Shown: positions 39,573 to 49,911 of the stretch, one piece after another
Layout of the letters: the number at the start of each line of letters is the position of its first letter
How positions within the stretch are numbered: position 1 is the stretch's first letter
Source of the DNA: Photorhabdus heterorhabditis
Lineage (GTDB): Bacteria; Pseudomonadota; Gammaproteobacteria; Enterobacterales; Enterobacteriaceae
Assembly: GCF_018448905.1 (NCBI RefSeq)
Contig: NZ_RCWA01000025.1
Location: 1-64,000 of the forward strand
DNA: 64,000 nt
Direction: 5' to 3'
Translations under genes and position numbers: made by a program
The notes under the pieces: generated by a model
What the model saw: the letters and a program-made list of their open reading frames with translations, nothing else
What the model was told of the DNA's origin: nothing
The model's database searches: none

Positions 39573-39845
39573 ATGAGAACACAACCTAAAGAAACTCCGA
39601 TCAACATCCGGGCGAAAGCCTTCCAGCGGGAGCTTATTGACCATGCAGCAAACCTGCACTCAAAGACCCGAACTGATTTCATCTTGGATGCTGCCTGTCG
39701 CGCAGCCGAGGAGGCAATACTCAATCAGCGCCACTTTTTCGTTAACGACGAAAAATATCATGCGTTCATGCAGATGCTGGAGCAACCGCTTTCTGATAAT
39801 GCAGGTTTCAAAAAACTCATGGAATATAAAGCACCATGGGAATAA
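39573..39845 (+). CDS. tacA: TacA-type antitoxin (DUF1778, ribbon-helix-helix)
   Basis: A 90-aa DUF1778 protein. The N-terminal ribbon-helix-helix (TPINIRAKAFQRELIDHAAN, then KTRTDFILDAACRAAEEAIL) binds the operator. The C-terminal tail (KYHAFMQMLEQPLSDNAGFK) is the usual toxin-neutralising segment. It overlaps the GNAT toxin gene by 10 nt, the standard layout of TacAT/AtaRT-type modules. The ribosome site is weak. Confidence 0.9.
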   Translation: MRTQPKETPINIRAKAFQRELIDHAANLHSKTRTDFILDAACRAAEEAILNQRHFFVNDEKYHAFMQMLEQPLSDNAGFKKLMEYKAPWE

Positions 39846-40324
39846 GCGCACCTGAAATATTAACGGCTGAACATAATATAAATGATTTTTATTGCCAGCA
39901 TGAAACATTAAACGAATGGCTTTCACGCCGGGCTTTAAAAAATAATAAGCTCGGCGCGAGCCGCACATTTGTTATTTGCAAGGAAGGCAAAAAAGACGTT
40001 ATCGGTTATTATTGTCTAAGCGCCGGTTCAATTAATCATATTGAATCTACACCATCACTTAAACGCAATATGCCAGATCCTATCCCTGTAGTGCTTCTTG
40101 GCCGTCTGGCTGTCGATGTGGAATATCAGGGGAAGAAGCTCGGGGCATTGCTTCTCCAGGATGCTTGGAAGCGTGTCGCCAGCACAGCGGAACAGGTGGG
40201 CATTTCAGCTATAATCGTCCACGCACTTGATGAGAGCGCCCGAACGTTCTACACGCGTCTTGGCTTCGCCCAGTCACCGTTGGAACCATACACGCTGATG
40301 CTCCCATTAGGCAAACAGAACTAA
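39836..40324 (+). CDS. tacT: TacT-type GNAT acetyltransferase toxin
   Basis: A 162-aa GNAT acetyltransferase. FYCQHETLNEWLSRRALKNN and RTFVICKEGKKDVIGYYCLS are typical of TacT/AtaT toxins, which acetylate aminoacyl-tRNA and stop translation. The acetyl-CoA loop is RLAVDVEYQGKKLGALLLQD. The C-terminal FYTRLGFAQSPLEP includes the conserved tyrosine. The gene looks intact and overlaps tacA. A second, broken copy of the C-terminal part follows directly. Confidence 0.92.
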   Translation: MGISAPEILTAEHNINDFYCQHETLNEWLSRRALKNNKLGASRTFVICKEGKKDVIGYYCLSAGSINHIESTPSLKRNMPDPIPVVLLGRLAVDVEYQGKKLGALLLQDAWKRVASTAEQVGISAIIVHALDESARTFYTRLGFAQSPLEPYTLMLPLGKQN

Positions 40325-40326
40325 TT

Positions 40327-40440
40327 GTTGGTATTAAGGCCATCATGGTTCATGCTATGAACGAAAGCTCCTGAACGTTCTATGGGCGGTATGGATTTGT
40401 ACACAGGCGATTACTGTCCATTCCCACTATTTCAACCCCA
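40327..40440 (+). pseudogene. Second GNAT-toxin C-terminal fragment with a stop
   Basis: Reads VGIKAIMVHAMNESS, TGA (40372-40374), then TFYGRYGFVHRRLLSIP. It parallels VGISAIIVHALDESARTFYTRLGF of the intact toxin just upstream. The TGA stands where the intact gene has Arg (CGC; CGA to TGA would be one step). It starts 3 nt after the intact toxin's stop and lacks its own N-terminus, so it is the leftover of a second related toxin or of a recombination event. Confidence 0.7.
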
Positions 40441-40528
40441 AAAGTGGTACTATCCAATCTTACACAAATTATTTACAATACTTACTCCGCTAGATCTTTC
40501 ATTATTTTCATAATTATCAAACACCGTA

Positions 40529-40666
40529 TATACCCAATAGATTTCAAGATGGATCGCGACGGCAAGGGAGTGAATCCCCGAGAGCATAGAGAACTATGTC
40601 ATAGCTAACTCTGTGACCGGGGTGAGTGCAGCCAACAAAGAGGCAACTTGAAAGATAACGGGTATA
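40529..40666 (+). repeat. ERIC element with internal duplication (138 bp)
   Basis: Normal ERIC ends, but the centre reads GAACTATGTCATAGCTAACTCTGTGACC where other copies have only one half. The copy is 11 bp longer than the 127-bp form. It lies downstream of the toxin fragment. Confidence 0.92.
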
Positions 40667-41095
40667 AATGTTATTTTGTTTTTCACACTCATATTAGCAT
40701 CATCAAATAGTTTTTAATCTTCAATAACCCATATAAGTTTATTTTTTCTTTTTGTTATTCTCTATTTTACATTACCACCAAAAGGACTCACAAAATAAAC
40801 ATCAGAAACATTACCATTTATATCCCCTTTTATATTTAACACATCATTACCCTCACAATCCATTATTTCAGGACAGTTCAGTGATGACAAAAACATAATT
40901 ACCTTTATCTTACAACGAGTTATTTTATAACAACGAACAAGACGTATTATCTTCATACTGACAATATATAATAAAACTGGAGTAAGAAAAGAATGATTAT
41001 CAATTTAAGAAAATAAGAATAAATGCAGTTATACAAGTCATCTGAGAATAGAGGCAAGGATTGCCAATATGAAAATTTTCATTGATATTGTTATA

Positions 41096-41222
41096 TATAC
41101 CCAATAGATTTCAAGATGGATCGCGACGGCAAGGGAGCGAATCCCCGGGAGCATAGATAACTATGTGACCGGGGTGAGAGAGTGTAGCCAACAAAGAGGC
41201 AACTTGAAAGATAACAGGTATA
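41096..41222 (+). repeat. ERIC element, full length (127 bp)
   Basis: Ends TATACCCAATAGATTTCAAG and CTTGAAAGATAACAGGTATA with the central GAATCCCCGGGAGC arm. It lies 79 bp before the lipoprotein gene, so its right arm is close to that gene's promoter. Confidence 0.93.
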
Positions 41223-41301
41223 GATACGTAAAAATGATACGAACCGTTGCACCATATTATTTTTTTAGAATATTCATAGATTGGCTATAACCGGAGGAAA
41301 G

Positions 41302-41682
41302 ATGAAAGCATTTACTCTTATGTTATTAATATTATTAACAAATATCTCAGGTTGTGTTCCCAAAAAACACTCTTTTTCTATTGACTATAAAGCAAATGGC
41401 GAAACTTTTCATTTGACTCCGCCATGTATAGAGGAAATCAGCCCGAAAAAAGGAAGTGACTACTATTCCATTTTCATCAAAGTAAAAAATAACTCTCATT
41501 GTAGCAAACCATTTAATCTTTTTATAAAGCAAAACGTAGGAAAAAAAATATCTGTTTCTTTTAACAATAAACCAATATTGAAAAATACCAATATAATTAC
41601 GCCAATACATGTCGAAAATGGTTTCTATCAGGCAATAGATTCGAATACAACATTTGAAGAAATAGTCAACTATTTGAATTGA
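41302..41682 (+). CDS. Putative small lipoprotein, 126 aa
   Basis: Start MKAFTLMLLILLTNISGC with GGAGG 4 nt upstream; an ATG 21 nt earlier is unsupported. The signal peptide ends in LTNISGC, a plausible lipobox with Cys18. The mature part is lysine-rich and mostly beta (KKHSFSIDYKANGETFHLTP) and ends TFEEIVNYLN. I do not recognise the family. It stands between two ERIC elements, upstream of kdp. It is likely an envelope lipoprotein of unknown function. Confidence 0.75.
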   Translation: MKAFTLMLLILLTNISGCVPKKHSFSIDYKANGETFHLTPPCIEEISPKKGSDYYSIFIKVKNNSHCSKPFNLFIKQNVGKKISVSFNNKPILKNTNIITPIHVENGFYQAIDSNTTFEEIVNYLN

Positions 41683-41758
41683 TGAAAATCTATGGCTTAT
41701 TCTCCTTCCAGAAAAAAGCCATAGATTAATTAAATGTTTTCTTAAAACAATTCATATA

Positions 41759-41840
41759 TATACCCAATAGATTTCAAATTGCAGCGCGGCGGCAAGTGAA
41801 AGCAGCCAACAAAGAAGCAACTTGAAAGATGACGGGTATA
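41759..41840 (+). repeat. Short ERIC-like element (82 bp)
   Basis: ERIC ends TATACCCAATAGATTTCAAA and CTTGAAAGATGACGGGTATA with GCAGCCAACAAAG, but the central clamp is deleted. It is the same length as the copy at 10668-10749. It lies about 100 bp upstream of the KdpE box. Confidence 0.8.
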
Positions 41841-41939
41841 TACTCAACAGTGATTATTTGTCCTTGTGAATGACTTTTGAAACAAATGAGCTAAGTAGCC
41901 TTTGACGGAGGCTCTTTTTAACTTCACTTATTATTGTCA

Positions 41940-41959
41940 TTTTTATACTTTTTTTACAC
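41940..41959 (+). promoter_or_regulatory. KdpE-binding box of the kdpFABC promoter
   Basis: TTTTTATACTTTTTTTACAC closely matches the T-rich KdpE site upstream of E. coli kdpFABC as I recall it. It lies about 80 bp before kdpF. Phosphorylated KdpE, encoded at the end of this cluster, would activate from here at low potassium. Confidence 0.7.
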
Positions 41960-42037
41960 ATCCACTCACTCTTTTATCAGCTTCTTTTCATCTGCCTGCT
42001 TAACCTTATACCTATCCAAATCCTAAGGAGATAAGCA

Positions 42038-42127
42038 GTGAGCATATTCTTCATTTCCGGCGCGTTATTGATAGCCCTGTTATTAGTTTATCTGATTTAT
42101 GCGTTACTCCATGCGGAGGATTTTTAA
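42038..42127 (+). CDS. kdpF: Potassium-transporting ATPase subunit KdpF
   Basis: A 29-aa single-helix peptide from a GTG start with AAGGAG 7 nt upstream. The body FISGALLIALLLVYLIYALL followed by HAEDF matches E. coli KdpF in length and pattern. It stabilises the KdpABC complex. Its stop abuts the kdpA ATG. Confidence 0.93.
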   Translation: MSIFFISGALLIALLLVYLIYALLHAEDF

Positions 42128-43834
42128 ATGGCTGCATCCGCTTTTTTACTGATCGCAAGTTTCTTACTGATTTTACTGCTGTTAGCAAAACCGCTTGGAA
42201 GTATTATTGCCAATATGATCGAAGGCGATATTCCACGCTGGCTAACGAGAACAGAGTCTGGCCTTTGGCGTTGCTGTGGTTTACAGAAACCTGGCGGCAC
42301 AGTTAAAGAGATGAACTGGTGGCAATACGCATTAGCTATCATTATTTTTAATCTGACTGGGCTATTACTGTTATTTACCCTTTTAGTCACACAAGGCAGT
42401 CTCCCACTTAATCCTCAACATTTCCCCGGGCTTAAGTGGGATCTGGCACTGAATACAGCGGTCAGCTTTATTACAAATACCGATTGGCAAGCATACAGTG
42501 GGGAAAACACGCTCAGTTACTTTAGTCAAATGACTGGCCTGACAGTACAGAACTTTCTTTCTGCGGCAACCGGGATCGCGGTGGCATTTGCCCTGATACG
42601 CGCATTTTCCCGTCATGGTGTGAAAACTGTGGGAAACGCCTGGGTTGATATCACACGCATTACACTGTATCTGCTGTTACCGCTGTCTATGATTATCGCG
42701 CTGGTTTTTGTCAGTCAGGGCGTGATGCAGAATTTCGAACCTTATCAGCTCATTCATACCATTGAAGACCAACAACAATTAATCCCGATGGGACCCGTTG
42801 CCTCTCAGGAAGCAATTAAATTGTTGGGAACCAATGGCGGTGGATTCTTTGGGGCTAATTCATCTCACCCTTTTGAAAATCCAACCGCTATCAGCAATTT
42901 TATTCAGATCTTGTCGATCCTCCTTATCCCCAGCGCACTCTGCTTTGCCTTTGGTCAAGTCATTGACGATAACCGTCAGGGACACGCTTTATTGTGGGCA
43001 ATGTGTATCATCTTTGTCATTGCCACTTTGGGGGTCATGTATGCCGAATTGAAAGGCAATCCACATCTCAGCCTGTTAGGTGCTGACAGCAATATCAATC
43101 TGGAAGGTAAGGAGAACCGCTTCGGTATTCTTGCAACCTCAATTTATGCCGTAGTGACAACCGCCGCTTCCTGTGGTGCCGTCAACGCTATGCATGACTC
43201 CTTCACCGCACTTGGCGGTATGATCCCAATGTGGCTGATACAAATTGGCGAAGTCGTGTTCGGTGGTGTGGGTTCCGGTTTATACGGCATGTTGCTGTTT
43301 GTTCTGCTAACCGTTTTTATCGCCGGTTTAATGATAGGGCGTGCTCCTGAATATCTCGGGAAAAAAATCGAAGTATTCGAGATGAAAATGGTTGCACTGG
43401 CGATTCTGGTTACCCCTACACTGGTGCTTTTAGGTACTGCTCTTGTCATATCAACAGAAAATGGACGCGTGGGTATTCTAAACCCCAGTGCTCATGGTTT
43501 CAGTGAAGTACTTTATGCCCTTTCCTCTGCGGCCAACAATAACGGCAGTGCCTTCTCTGGCCTCAGTGCAAACAACCTGTTCTACAACCTGCTGCTGGCA
43601 ACAGTGATATTTCTTGGCCGCTTTGGTGTCATCCTGCCAGTACTGGCTATTGCTGGCTCTTTGGTAACAAAAAAACGTCAGCCTGCCAGCAACGGCACAC
43701 TACCAACCGATAGCCCGCTGTTTATCGGCTTACTAATCCTGACCATTATGTTAATCGGTGCATTGACCTTTATTCCAGCTCTGATCCTTGGCCCGGTCAT
43801 TGAACATTTACAAATCTGGCTGATATCCCGGTAA
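42128..43834 (+). CDS. kdpA: Potassium-transporting ATPase, K+-binding subunit KdpA
   Basis: A 568-aa polytopic membrane protein of the K+ channel superfamily that forms the selectivity filter of the KdpFABC pump. [20 protein letters not shown] and the other pore-loop segments ([55 protein letters not shown]) each carry the conserved filter-region glycine or asparagine. It is about 10 residues longer than E. coli KdpA. It follows kdpF directly and precedes kdpB by 19 nt. Confidence 0.98.
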   Translation: MAASAFLLIASFLLILLLLAKPLGSIIANMIEGDIPRWLTRTESGLWRCCGLQKPGGTVKEMNWWQYALAIIIFNLTGLLLLFTLLVTQGSLPLNPQHFPGLKWDLALNTAVSFITNTDWQAYSGENTLSYFSQMTGLTVQNFLSAATGIAVAFALIRAFSRHGVKTVGNAWVDITRITLYLLLPLSMIIALVFVSQGVMQNFEPYQLIHTIEDQQQLIPMGPVASQEAIKLLGTNGGGFFGANSSHPFENPTAISNFIQILSILLIPSALCFAFGQVIDDNRQGHALLWAMCIIFVIATLGVMYAELKGNPHLSLLGADSNINLEGKENRFGILATSIYAVVTTAASCGAVNAMHDSFTALGGMIPMWLIQIGEVVFGGVGSGLYGMLLFVLLTVFIAGLMIGRAPEYLGKKIEVFEMKMVALAILVTPTLVLLGTALVISTENGRVGILNPSAHGFSEVLYALSSAANNNGSAFSGLSANNLFYNLLLATVIFLGRFGVILPVLAIAGSLVTKKRQPASNGTLPTDSPLFIGLLILTIMLIGALTFIPALILGPVIEHLQIWLISR

Positions 43835-43853
43835 GTGCCAAAGTGAGGAACAT

Positions 43854-45920
43854 ATGACAAACAAACAACAGGCATTATTCGAACCCTCTTTAATTCGTAA
43901 TGCACTTATTGATTCAATAAAAAAATGCCATCCGGCGGCGCAATGGCGTAATCCAGTGATGTTTGTGGTCTATCTGGGTAGCGGGTTAACCACCATTTTA
44001 TGGATTGCTATGCTGGCTGGTCAGCTTAAAGAAAATACGCTGTTTACTGGCAATATCGCCTTATGGCTGTGGTTTACCGTGCTGTTCGCTAACTTTGCAG
44101 AAGCATTAGCAGAAGGCAGAAGCAAAGCTCAAGCAGCGAGTCTTAAAGGCGTGAGAAAAACCAGCTGGGCGATTAAACTCACCTCAGCCAGTCGTGATGC
44201 AAGCCGAGAGAAAGTTCCCTCTGATAGCCTGCGCAAAGGTGACATTGTCATTATTGAAGCCGGTGAAACTATCCCTTGTGATGGTGAAGTTATTGAAGGT
44301 GGCGCTTCCGTTGATGAAAGTGCTATCACCGGAGAATCTGCCCCGGTTATCCGCGAATCTGGCGGTGACTTCTCTTCTGTTACTGGCGGTACACGCGTGC
44401 TGTCTGACTGGTTGGTGGTTGAATGTTCGGTCAATCCCGGTGAAACTTTTCTTGACCGCATGATTTCAATGGTAGAAGGCGCTAAACGTCGCAAAACCCC
44501 CAATGAGATTGCCCTGACCATTCTGCTTACCGCGCTGACGATTATCTTCCTGTTGGTGTGTGTCACTCTACTGCCATTCTCAATATTTAGTGTGGAGGCT
44601 AACCAATCTGGTCAACCGATCACCATCACTGTATTAATCGCGTTATTAGTCTGTCTTATTCCTACGACTATCGGCGGCTTACTTTCTGCCATTGGTGTCG
44701 CGGGTATGAGCCGTATGCTGGGTGCTAATGTCATTGCCACCAGCGGACGGGCGGTTGAAGCAGCGGGTGATGTGGATGTCCTGCTGCTGGATAAAACCGG
44801 CACAATCACATTGGGGAACCGTCAGGCATCTCAATTTCTGCCTGTGTCCGGTGTGACGGAACAACAGCTGGCAGATGCTGCTCAGCTCTCTTCTCTGGCA
44901 GATGAAACGCCGGAAGGACGCAGCATTGTCATTCTGGCAAAACAGCGATTCAACCTGCGTGAACGTGATCTGCACTCACTGAATGCAACTTTTGTTCCTT
45001 TTTCCGCCATGACCCGCATGAGTGGCGTTAATGTGGAAAATCGCCTGATCCGCAAAGGCTCGGTAGATGCCATTCGCCGCCATATTGAAATCAATCACGG
45101 AAAGTTCCCCGAGGCAGTAGAAGTTTTGGTTCAAAACGTGGCACGTAAAGGGGGGACACCACTGGTTGTAGCAGAAAATCAACGAGTATTGGGTGTTGTG
45201 GCGCTGAAAGATATTGTTAAAGGTGGCATCAAAGAGCGATTCAGTGAGATGCGCCGCATGGGGATCAAAACCGTCATGATTACCGGCGATAACCGCCTAA
45301 CCGCAGCGGCTATTGCCGCAGAAGCAGGCGTGGATGATTTTCTGGCTGAGGCGACCCCCGAAGCCAAACTGACCCTTATCCGCCAATATCAATCCGAAGG
45401 CCGTCTGGTCGCCATGACCGGTGATGGAACTAACGATGCGCCGGCACTTGCTCAGGCTGATGTTGCGGTTGCCATGAATTCAGGCACTCAGGCCGCCAAA
45501 GAAGCTGGCAATATGGTGGATTTGGATTCCAACCCAACCAAACTGATTGAAGTGGTTCATATTGGTAAACAGATGCTGATGACACGCGGTTCTCTGACCA
45601 CATTCAGTATCGCCAATGATATTGCAAAATATTTTGCCATTATCCCGGCGGCGTTTGCCATCACTTATCCACAATTAAATATCTTGAATATCATGCACCT
45701 GTATTCACCCACTTCGGCGGTTTTATCGACCGTTATCTTTAATGCACTGATTATTGTGTTTCTGATCCCACTGGCTTTGAAAGGTGTTAGCTATCGGCCG
45801 ATGCATGCGTTGTCACTGTTACGCCGCAATCTGTGGATTTATGGTCTGGGTGGTCTGATAGCGCCTTTCATCGGCATCAAACTGATAGATATGTTGCTGA
45901 CTTTGCTGATATTTAAATAA
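43854..45920 (+). CDS. kdpB: Potassium-transporting ATPase, ATP-binding subunit KdpB
   Basis: A 688-aa P-type ATPase subunit. TGES at 159-162 is in the actuator domain. DKTGT has the phosphorylated Asp313. [20 protein letters not shown] is the hinge. [17 protein letters not shown] leads into the membrane helices. It hydrolyses ATP to drive K+ uptake through KdpA at low external potassium. The length is close to E. coli KdpB (682). It lies 19 nt after kdpA. Confidence 0.98.
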   Translation: MTNKQQALFEPSLIRNALIDSIKKCHPAAQWRNPVMFVVYLGSGLTTILWIAMLAGQLKENTLFTGNIALWLWFTVLFANFAEALAEGRSKAQAASLKGVRKTSWAIKLTSASRDASREKVPSDSLRKGDIVIIEAGETIPCDGEVIEGGASVDESAITGESAPVIRESGGDFSSVTGGTRVLSDWLVVECSVNPGETFLDRMISMVEGAKRRKTPNEIALTILLTALTIIFLLVCVTLLPFSIFSVEANQSGQPITITVLIALLVCLIPTTIGGLLSAIGVAGMSRMLGANVIATSGRAVEAAGDVDVLLLDKTGTITLGNRQASQFLPVSGVTEQQLADAAQLSSLADETPEGRSIVILAKQRFNLRERDLHSLNATFVPFSAMTRMSGVNVENRLIRKGSVDAIRRHIEINHGKFPEAVEVLVQNVARKGGTPLVVAENQRVLGVVALKDIVKGGIKERFSEMRRMGIKTVMITGDNRLTAAAIAAEAGVDDFLAEATPEAKLTLIRQYQSEGRLVAMTGDGTNDAPALAQADVAVAMNSGTQAAKEAGNMVDLDSNPTKLIEVVHIGKQMLMTRGSLTTFSIANDIAKYFAIIPAAFAITYPQLNILNIMHLYSPTSAVLSTVIFNALIIVFLIPLALKGVSYRPMHALSLLRRNLWIYGLGGLIAPFIGIKLIDMLLTLLIFK

Positions 45921-45931
45921 AGGTGATGAAA

Positions 45932-46513
45932 ATGACTTGGTTACGTTCTTCTGTTGTATTGTTGATATTCCTGACTCTGATTACTGGCGTAGCTTATCCA
46001 TTGCTGGCAACGGGTTTGTCAGAGCTGATGTTCCCTTATCAGGCACAAGGTTCTATGGTGGAACAAGATGGTCAGGTAGTTGGCTCTGAATTGATTGGTC
46101 AACCCTTCACAAAAGATATCTATTTCCAAGGGCGCCCTTCCGCTACCGCAGACCACTCTTATAACCCCCAGTCATCCGGTGGCAGCAATTTGTCTGTCGC
46201 CAATCCAATACTGGCTGATGAAATCAAACATAGAGTTGAGCAACTGCGCAAATTTAACTACCAACCAGACATTCCAGTGCCCGTTGATCTGGTGACCGCA
46301 TCCGGTAGTGGCCTTGATCCTCATATCTCGCCCGCAGCCGCTAACTTTCAAGCCCAACGTGTCGCTGATGCACGCCATTTACCCGTTAAAGTGATAAAAC
46401 AGTTAATCAGAGATAATACGGAAACACCCCCATCAGAATTTCTCGGTGAACCGGTTATTAATGTGTTAAAACTCAATCTTGCTCTGGATAATTTGCAAAA
46501 GAAAAAACAGTAA
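45932..46513 (+). CDS. kdpC: Potassium-transporting ATPase subunit KdpC
   Basis: A 193-aa subunit with one N-terminal helix (VVLLIFLTLITGVAYPLL) and a periplasmic domain. FQGRPSATADHSYNPQSSGGS and VTASGSGLDPHISPAAANFQ are the family signatures. I prefer the ATG at 45932, with AAAGG at normal spacing; ATG 45926 or GTG 45923 would add two or three residues. It stabilises KdpAB and increases ATP affinity. Confidence 0.96.
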   Translation: MTWLRSSVVLLIFLTLITGVAYPLLATGLSELMFPYQAQGSMVEQDGQVVGSELIGQPFTKDIYFQGRPSATADHSYNPQSSGGSNLSVANPILADEIKHRVEQLRKFNYQPDIPVPVDLVTASGSGLDPHISPAAANFQAQRVADARHLPVKVIKQLIRDNTETPPSEFLGEPVINVLKLNLALDNLQKKKQ

Positions 46514-46522
46514 GGCTGGAAT

Positions 46523-49222
46523 ATGGATCAACACGAACCACAACGTCCTGACCCTGATGAATTACTGACACTGGTTAATGAGAAACAGCGCGGTAAATTA
46601 AAAATCTTTTTTGGTGCCTGCGCTGGCGTGGGGAAAACTTATGCCATGTTACAAGAAGCTCATAGATTGCGTGCTCAAGGGCTGGATGTGGTTATCGGTG
46701 TGGTAGAAACTCATGAGCGGCAGGGAACTGCCGCTTTGCTTGATGGTCTACCACAGCTGTCACCTAAACAGATGCACTACCAAAGACGGAAAATCACCGT
46801 CTTTGATCTTGATGCCGCCATTGCCCGCCATCCGGCTATGATTCTAATGGATGAACTGGCCTTTAGTAATCCTCACGGCAGCCGCCATCCCAAACGCTGG
46901 CAAGATGTTGAAGAGTTACTTGAAGCTGGAATAGATGTGCTAACGACCATTAACGTTCAGCATCTGGAAAGCCTTAATGATGTCGTTGGTGACATTACCG
47001 GCATCCGAGTCAGAGAAACCGTTCCTGATCATATCTTTGATCAAGCTAATGAAATTGTGTTGGTTGATCTGCCTCCCGATGATCTGCGCCAGCGGCTTAA
47101 TGAAGGCAAGGTCTATATTCCCAGTCAGGCAGAACGCGCCATTGAACACTTTTTCCGTAAGGGAAATTTGATTGCATTGCGAGAGCTGGCTTTACGTCGT
47201 ACTGCCGATCGCGTTGATGATCAAATGCGTGCATTCCGCGATACACAAGGACATGAGCCGGTCTGGCATACCCGCGATAATCTTCTGCTATGCATCGGTC
47301 ACAGTTCTGGTAATGAAAAACTGATCCGTACCGCAGCCCGCCTTGCCGCCCGGCTAGGTTGTATCTGGCATGCAATTTATGTTGAAACGCCAAAACTGCA
47401 CCAATTGCCAGAAGGTAAACGGCGCACCATCTTAAAAGCGCTCAGATTAGCGCATGAATTGGGGGCTGAAACAGCGACACTCTCCGATCCAAACAAAGAA
47501 AAAGCAGTATTACGTTATGCAAGAGAACATAACCTTGGCAAAATTTTGATAGGCCGTCGTTGTGAATCCCGCCGGCAGCTGTTTGGCTGGAAATGGTTGC
47601 CCGGTTTTGCTGACCGATTAGGAAAATTAGGGCCAGATCTGGATTTGGTGATTGTCGCCCTGGAAGCGCGTGGTCAATGGGATAAAGAACAGGACAACCG
47701 CCCTGTCAGTGAAAAATGGCAAGGACAAATTCAAGGTTGCCTGGCTGCTATCACTCTCTGCACGCTTATCACCTTGTTCTCCCGTACTCTACTGCTAACC
47801 CTTGATAAAGCTAATCTTGTCACGCTTTATCTGCTTGGTGTCGTTATTATCGCGCTATTTTATGGACGCTGGCCGTCAGTCTTTGCCGCTTTTATTAATG
47901 TCATCAGTTTCGATATTTTCTTTGTGCAACCACACTGGTCTCTTGCTGTCACGGATATGCAGTATCTATTGACCTTTACCGTCATGCTAATAGTGGGTGT
48001 CGTGGTAGGAAACCTGACAGCGGGAATCAGATATCAGGCGAACATTGCCCGTTACCGCGAACAGCGAACCCGACATCTGTATGAAATGACCCGCGAATTT
48101 AGCCGAACACTGAATGAAGAGGATATTGCCCGGACCAGCTACCATTTCCTTGCCAATGGTTTTCAGGCTAAAACCGGCCTATTTTTACCCAATGATGATG
48201 GTGAATTGCGCCAGCTCACAACAAATAATGGCGGTCATATGTTGATTGATAATGCCATTGCGAAATGGAGTTTTGATAAGAATCACCCCGCAGGCGCGGG
48301 AACCGATACCTTGCCTAGCGTACCTTATCAATTACTGCCAGTGGCAACACCTTCACAGACTTTTGGTGTACTGGCTATTGAACCCGCCTATTTACGCCAG
48401 CTACTTATCCCTGAACAGCAGCGATTACTGCAAACTTTTACCCGATTGATTGCCAACGCACTAGAAAGATTACAACTCTCCCGTCAGGCAGAATTGGCTA
48501 AATTGGATACAGAACGGGAGCAATTACGTAACTCACTTCTGGCAGCCCTTTCACACGATTTACGTACCCCTCTGACGGTGCTTTTCGGTCAGGCAGAAAT
48601 CCTGATGCTAGACTTATCTGCTGACGGCTCTCCGCATACTAAGCAAGTGAATCAAATCCGTCAGCAAATTCTCAGCACTTCCCGTCTGGTCAACAATTTG
48701 CTGGATATGGCACGTATCCAATCCGGGGGTATTCAACTCAATCTGGAATGGCAATCACTGGAAGAGATCGTCGGCAGTACCTTGCGTTCACTGGAATATG
48801 CGCTCAATCGTCACCCGGTCACCGTTTCCCTACCATCGGGCTTATTGCTGCACTGTGATGGCAGTTTACTGGAACGGGTTTTTATCAATCTATTAGAAAA
48901 CGCCATCAAATATACGGCTGAACAAACCCCATTGGGCATTAAAGCAACAACAGAAAAAAATCAGATTCACATTGAAGTTTGGGATGCCGGCAACGGCATT
49001 CCACCACAACAGGAGCAATTAATTTTCGATAAATTTTCCCGCGCCCGCAAAGAATCCGCCATTCCTGGAGTCGGCCTTGGATTAGCAATCTGTCGCGCAA
49101 TTATTGAAATTCATAGTGGAAATATTTGGGCTGACAACAACGAAAAAGGTGGAGCAAGCTTTCACTTTGTTCTACCGTTAGAGAAGCCACCTGAGATTGA
49201 AGAGCTCACTGAGGAGATGTGA
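46523..49222 (+). CDS. kdpD: Potassium-sensing histidine kinase KdpD
   Basis: An 899-aa sensor kinase. The N-terminal KdpD domain has Walker A GACAGVGKT at 31-39. A universal-stress-protein-like domain follows (about 250-375). Four transmembrane helices lie at about 400-500 (LVTLYLLGVVIIALFYGRWP and neighbours), then a GAF-like domain. The kinase core has the H-box LSHDLRTPL with His678 and ATP-binding GVGLGLAICRAI. It phosphorylates KdpE. It starts 9 nt after kdpC and overlaps kdpE. Confidence 0.97.
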   Translation: MDQHEPQRPDPDELLTLVNEKQRGKLKIFFGACAGVGKTYAMLQEAHRLRAQGLDVVIGVVETHERQGTAALLDGLPQLSPKQMHYQRRKITVFDLDAAIARHPAMILMDELAFSNPHGSRHPKRWQDVEELLEAGIDVLTTINVQHLESLNDVVGDITGIRVRETVPDHIFDQANEIVLVDLPPDDLRQRLNEGKVYIPSQAERAIEHFFRKGNLIALRELALRRTADRVDDQMRAFRDTQGHEPVWHTRDNLLLCIGHSSGNEKLIRTAARLAARLGCIWHAIYVETPKLHQLPEGKRRTILKALRLAHELGAETATLSDPNKEKAVLRYAREHNLGKILIGRRCESRRQLFGWKWLPGFADRLGKLGPDLDLVIVALEARGQWDKEQDNRPVSEKWQGQIQGCLAAITLCTLITLFSRTLLLTLDKANLVTLYLLGVVIIALFYGRWPSVFAAFINVISFDIFFVQPHWSLAVTDMQYLLTFTVMLIVGVVVGNLTAGIRYQANIARYREQRTRHLYEMTREFSRTLNEEDIARTSYHFLANGFQAKTGLFLPNDDGELRQLTTNNGGHMLIDNAIAKWSFDKNHPAGAGTDTLPSVPYQLLPVATPSQTFGVLAIEPAYLRQLLIPEQQRLLQTFTRLIANALERLQLSRQAELAKLDTEREQLRNSLLAALSHDLRTPLTVLFGQAEILMLDLSADGSPHTKQVNQIRQQILSTSRLVNNLLDMARIQSGGIQLNLEWQSLEEIVGSTLRSLEYALNRHPVTVSLPSGLLLHCDGSLLERVFINLLENAIKYTAEQTPLGIKATTEKNQIHIEVWDAGNGIPPQQEQLIFDKFSRARKESAIPGVGLGLAICRAIIEIHSGNIWADNNEKGGASFHFVLPLEKPPEIEELTEEM

Positions 49223-49911
49223 CTATTACCAATAACAGTACCATCTTAATTATTGAAGACGAAAAAGAGATCCGACGCTTTGTTCGGCTAGCGCTGGAAG
49301 GTGAAGGCTGTCGCGTATTTGAAAGTGATACGCTGAAACGAGGTCTGATTGAAGCAGGAACCCGTAAGCCTGATCTGATTATTCTTGATTTGGGATTACC
49401 CGATGGTGACGGTATTAATTTGATCCGTGATCTGCGCCAATGGAGTTCAATTCCAGTTATTGTTCTCTCTGCCCGTGATACAGAAACCGTTAAAGTGGCG
49501 GCACTGGATGCCGGCGCTGATGATTATCTGAGTAAACCGTTTGGCATTAGTGAATTGTTAGCAAGAGTTCGGGTCGCCTTGCGCCGTTTTGCCAGAACCA
49601 ATCAGGAAGAGTCTATCGTTCATTTTTCTGATGTCACTGTCGATCTCATTAATCGCCGGATAACTAAAAATGAGAAAGAACTACATCTGACTCCCATTGA
49701 GTTCCGTTTGCTGGGCGAATTATTAGCAAATAGCGGTAAAGTACTCACCCAACGCCAGCTACTGAATCAGGTTTGGGGTCCTAATTATGTCGAACATAAC
49801 CATTATTTGCGGATATATATGGGACATCTGCGACAAAAACTGGAAACTGACCCAACCAGACCAAAACATTTGCTCACTGAAACCGGCGTTGGCTATCGTT
49901 TTATGCCGTGA
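49219..49911 (+). CDS. kdpE: Response regulator KdpE
   Basis: A 230-aa OmpR/PhoB-type regulator. The receiver domain has IIEDEKEIRR at 11-20, phospho-acceptor Asp57 in LIILDLGLPDGDG and the conserved Lys in LSKPFGISELLAR. The winged-helix domain ends with YLRIYMGHLRQKLETDPTRP. It starts at a GTG that overlaps the kdpD stop by 3 nt, with GAGGAG upstream. Its likely target is the box at 41940-41959. Confidence 0.97.
   Translation: MTITNNSTILIIEDEKEIRRFVRLALEGEGCRVFESDTLKRGLIEAGTRKPDLIILDLGLPDGDGINLIRDLRQWSSIPVIVLSARDTETVKVAALDAGADDYLSKPFGISELLARVRVALRRFARTNQEESIVHFSDVTVDLINRRITKNEKELHLTPIEFRLLGELLANSGKVLTQRQLLNQVWGPNYVEHNHYLRIYMGHLRQKLETDPTRPKHLLTETGVGYRFMP

Noticed and set aside
40762-40956. 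A 64-codon minus-strand ORF between two ERIC copies
   Set aside because: The N-terminus is basic then hydrophobic, like a poor signal, but there is no ribosome site or recognisable domain.
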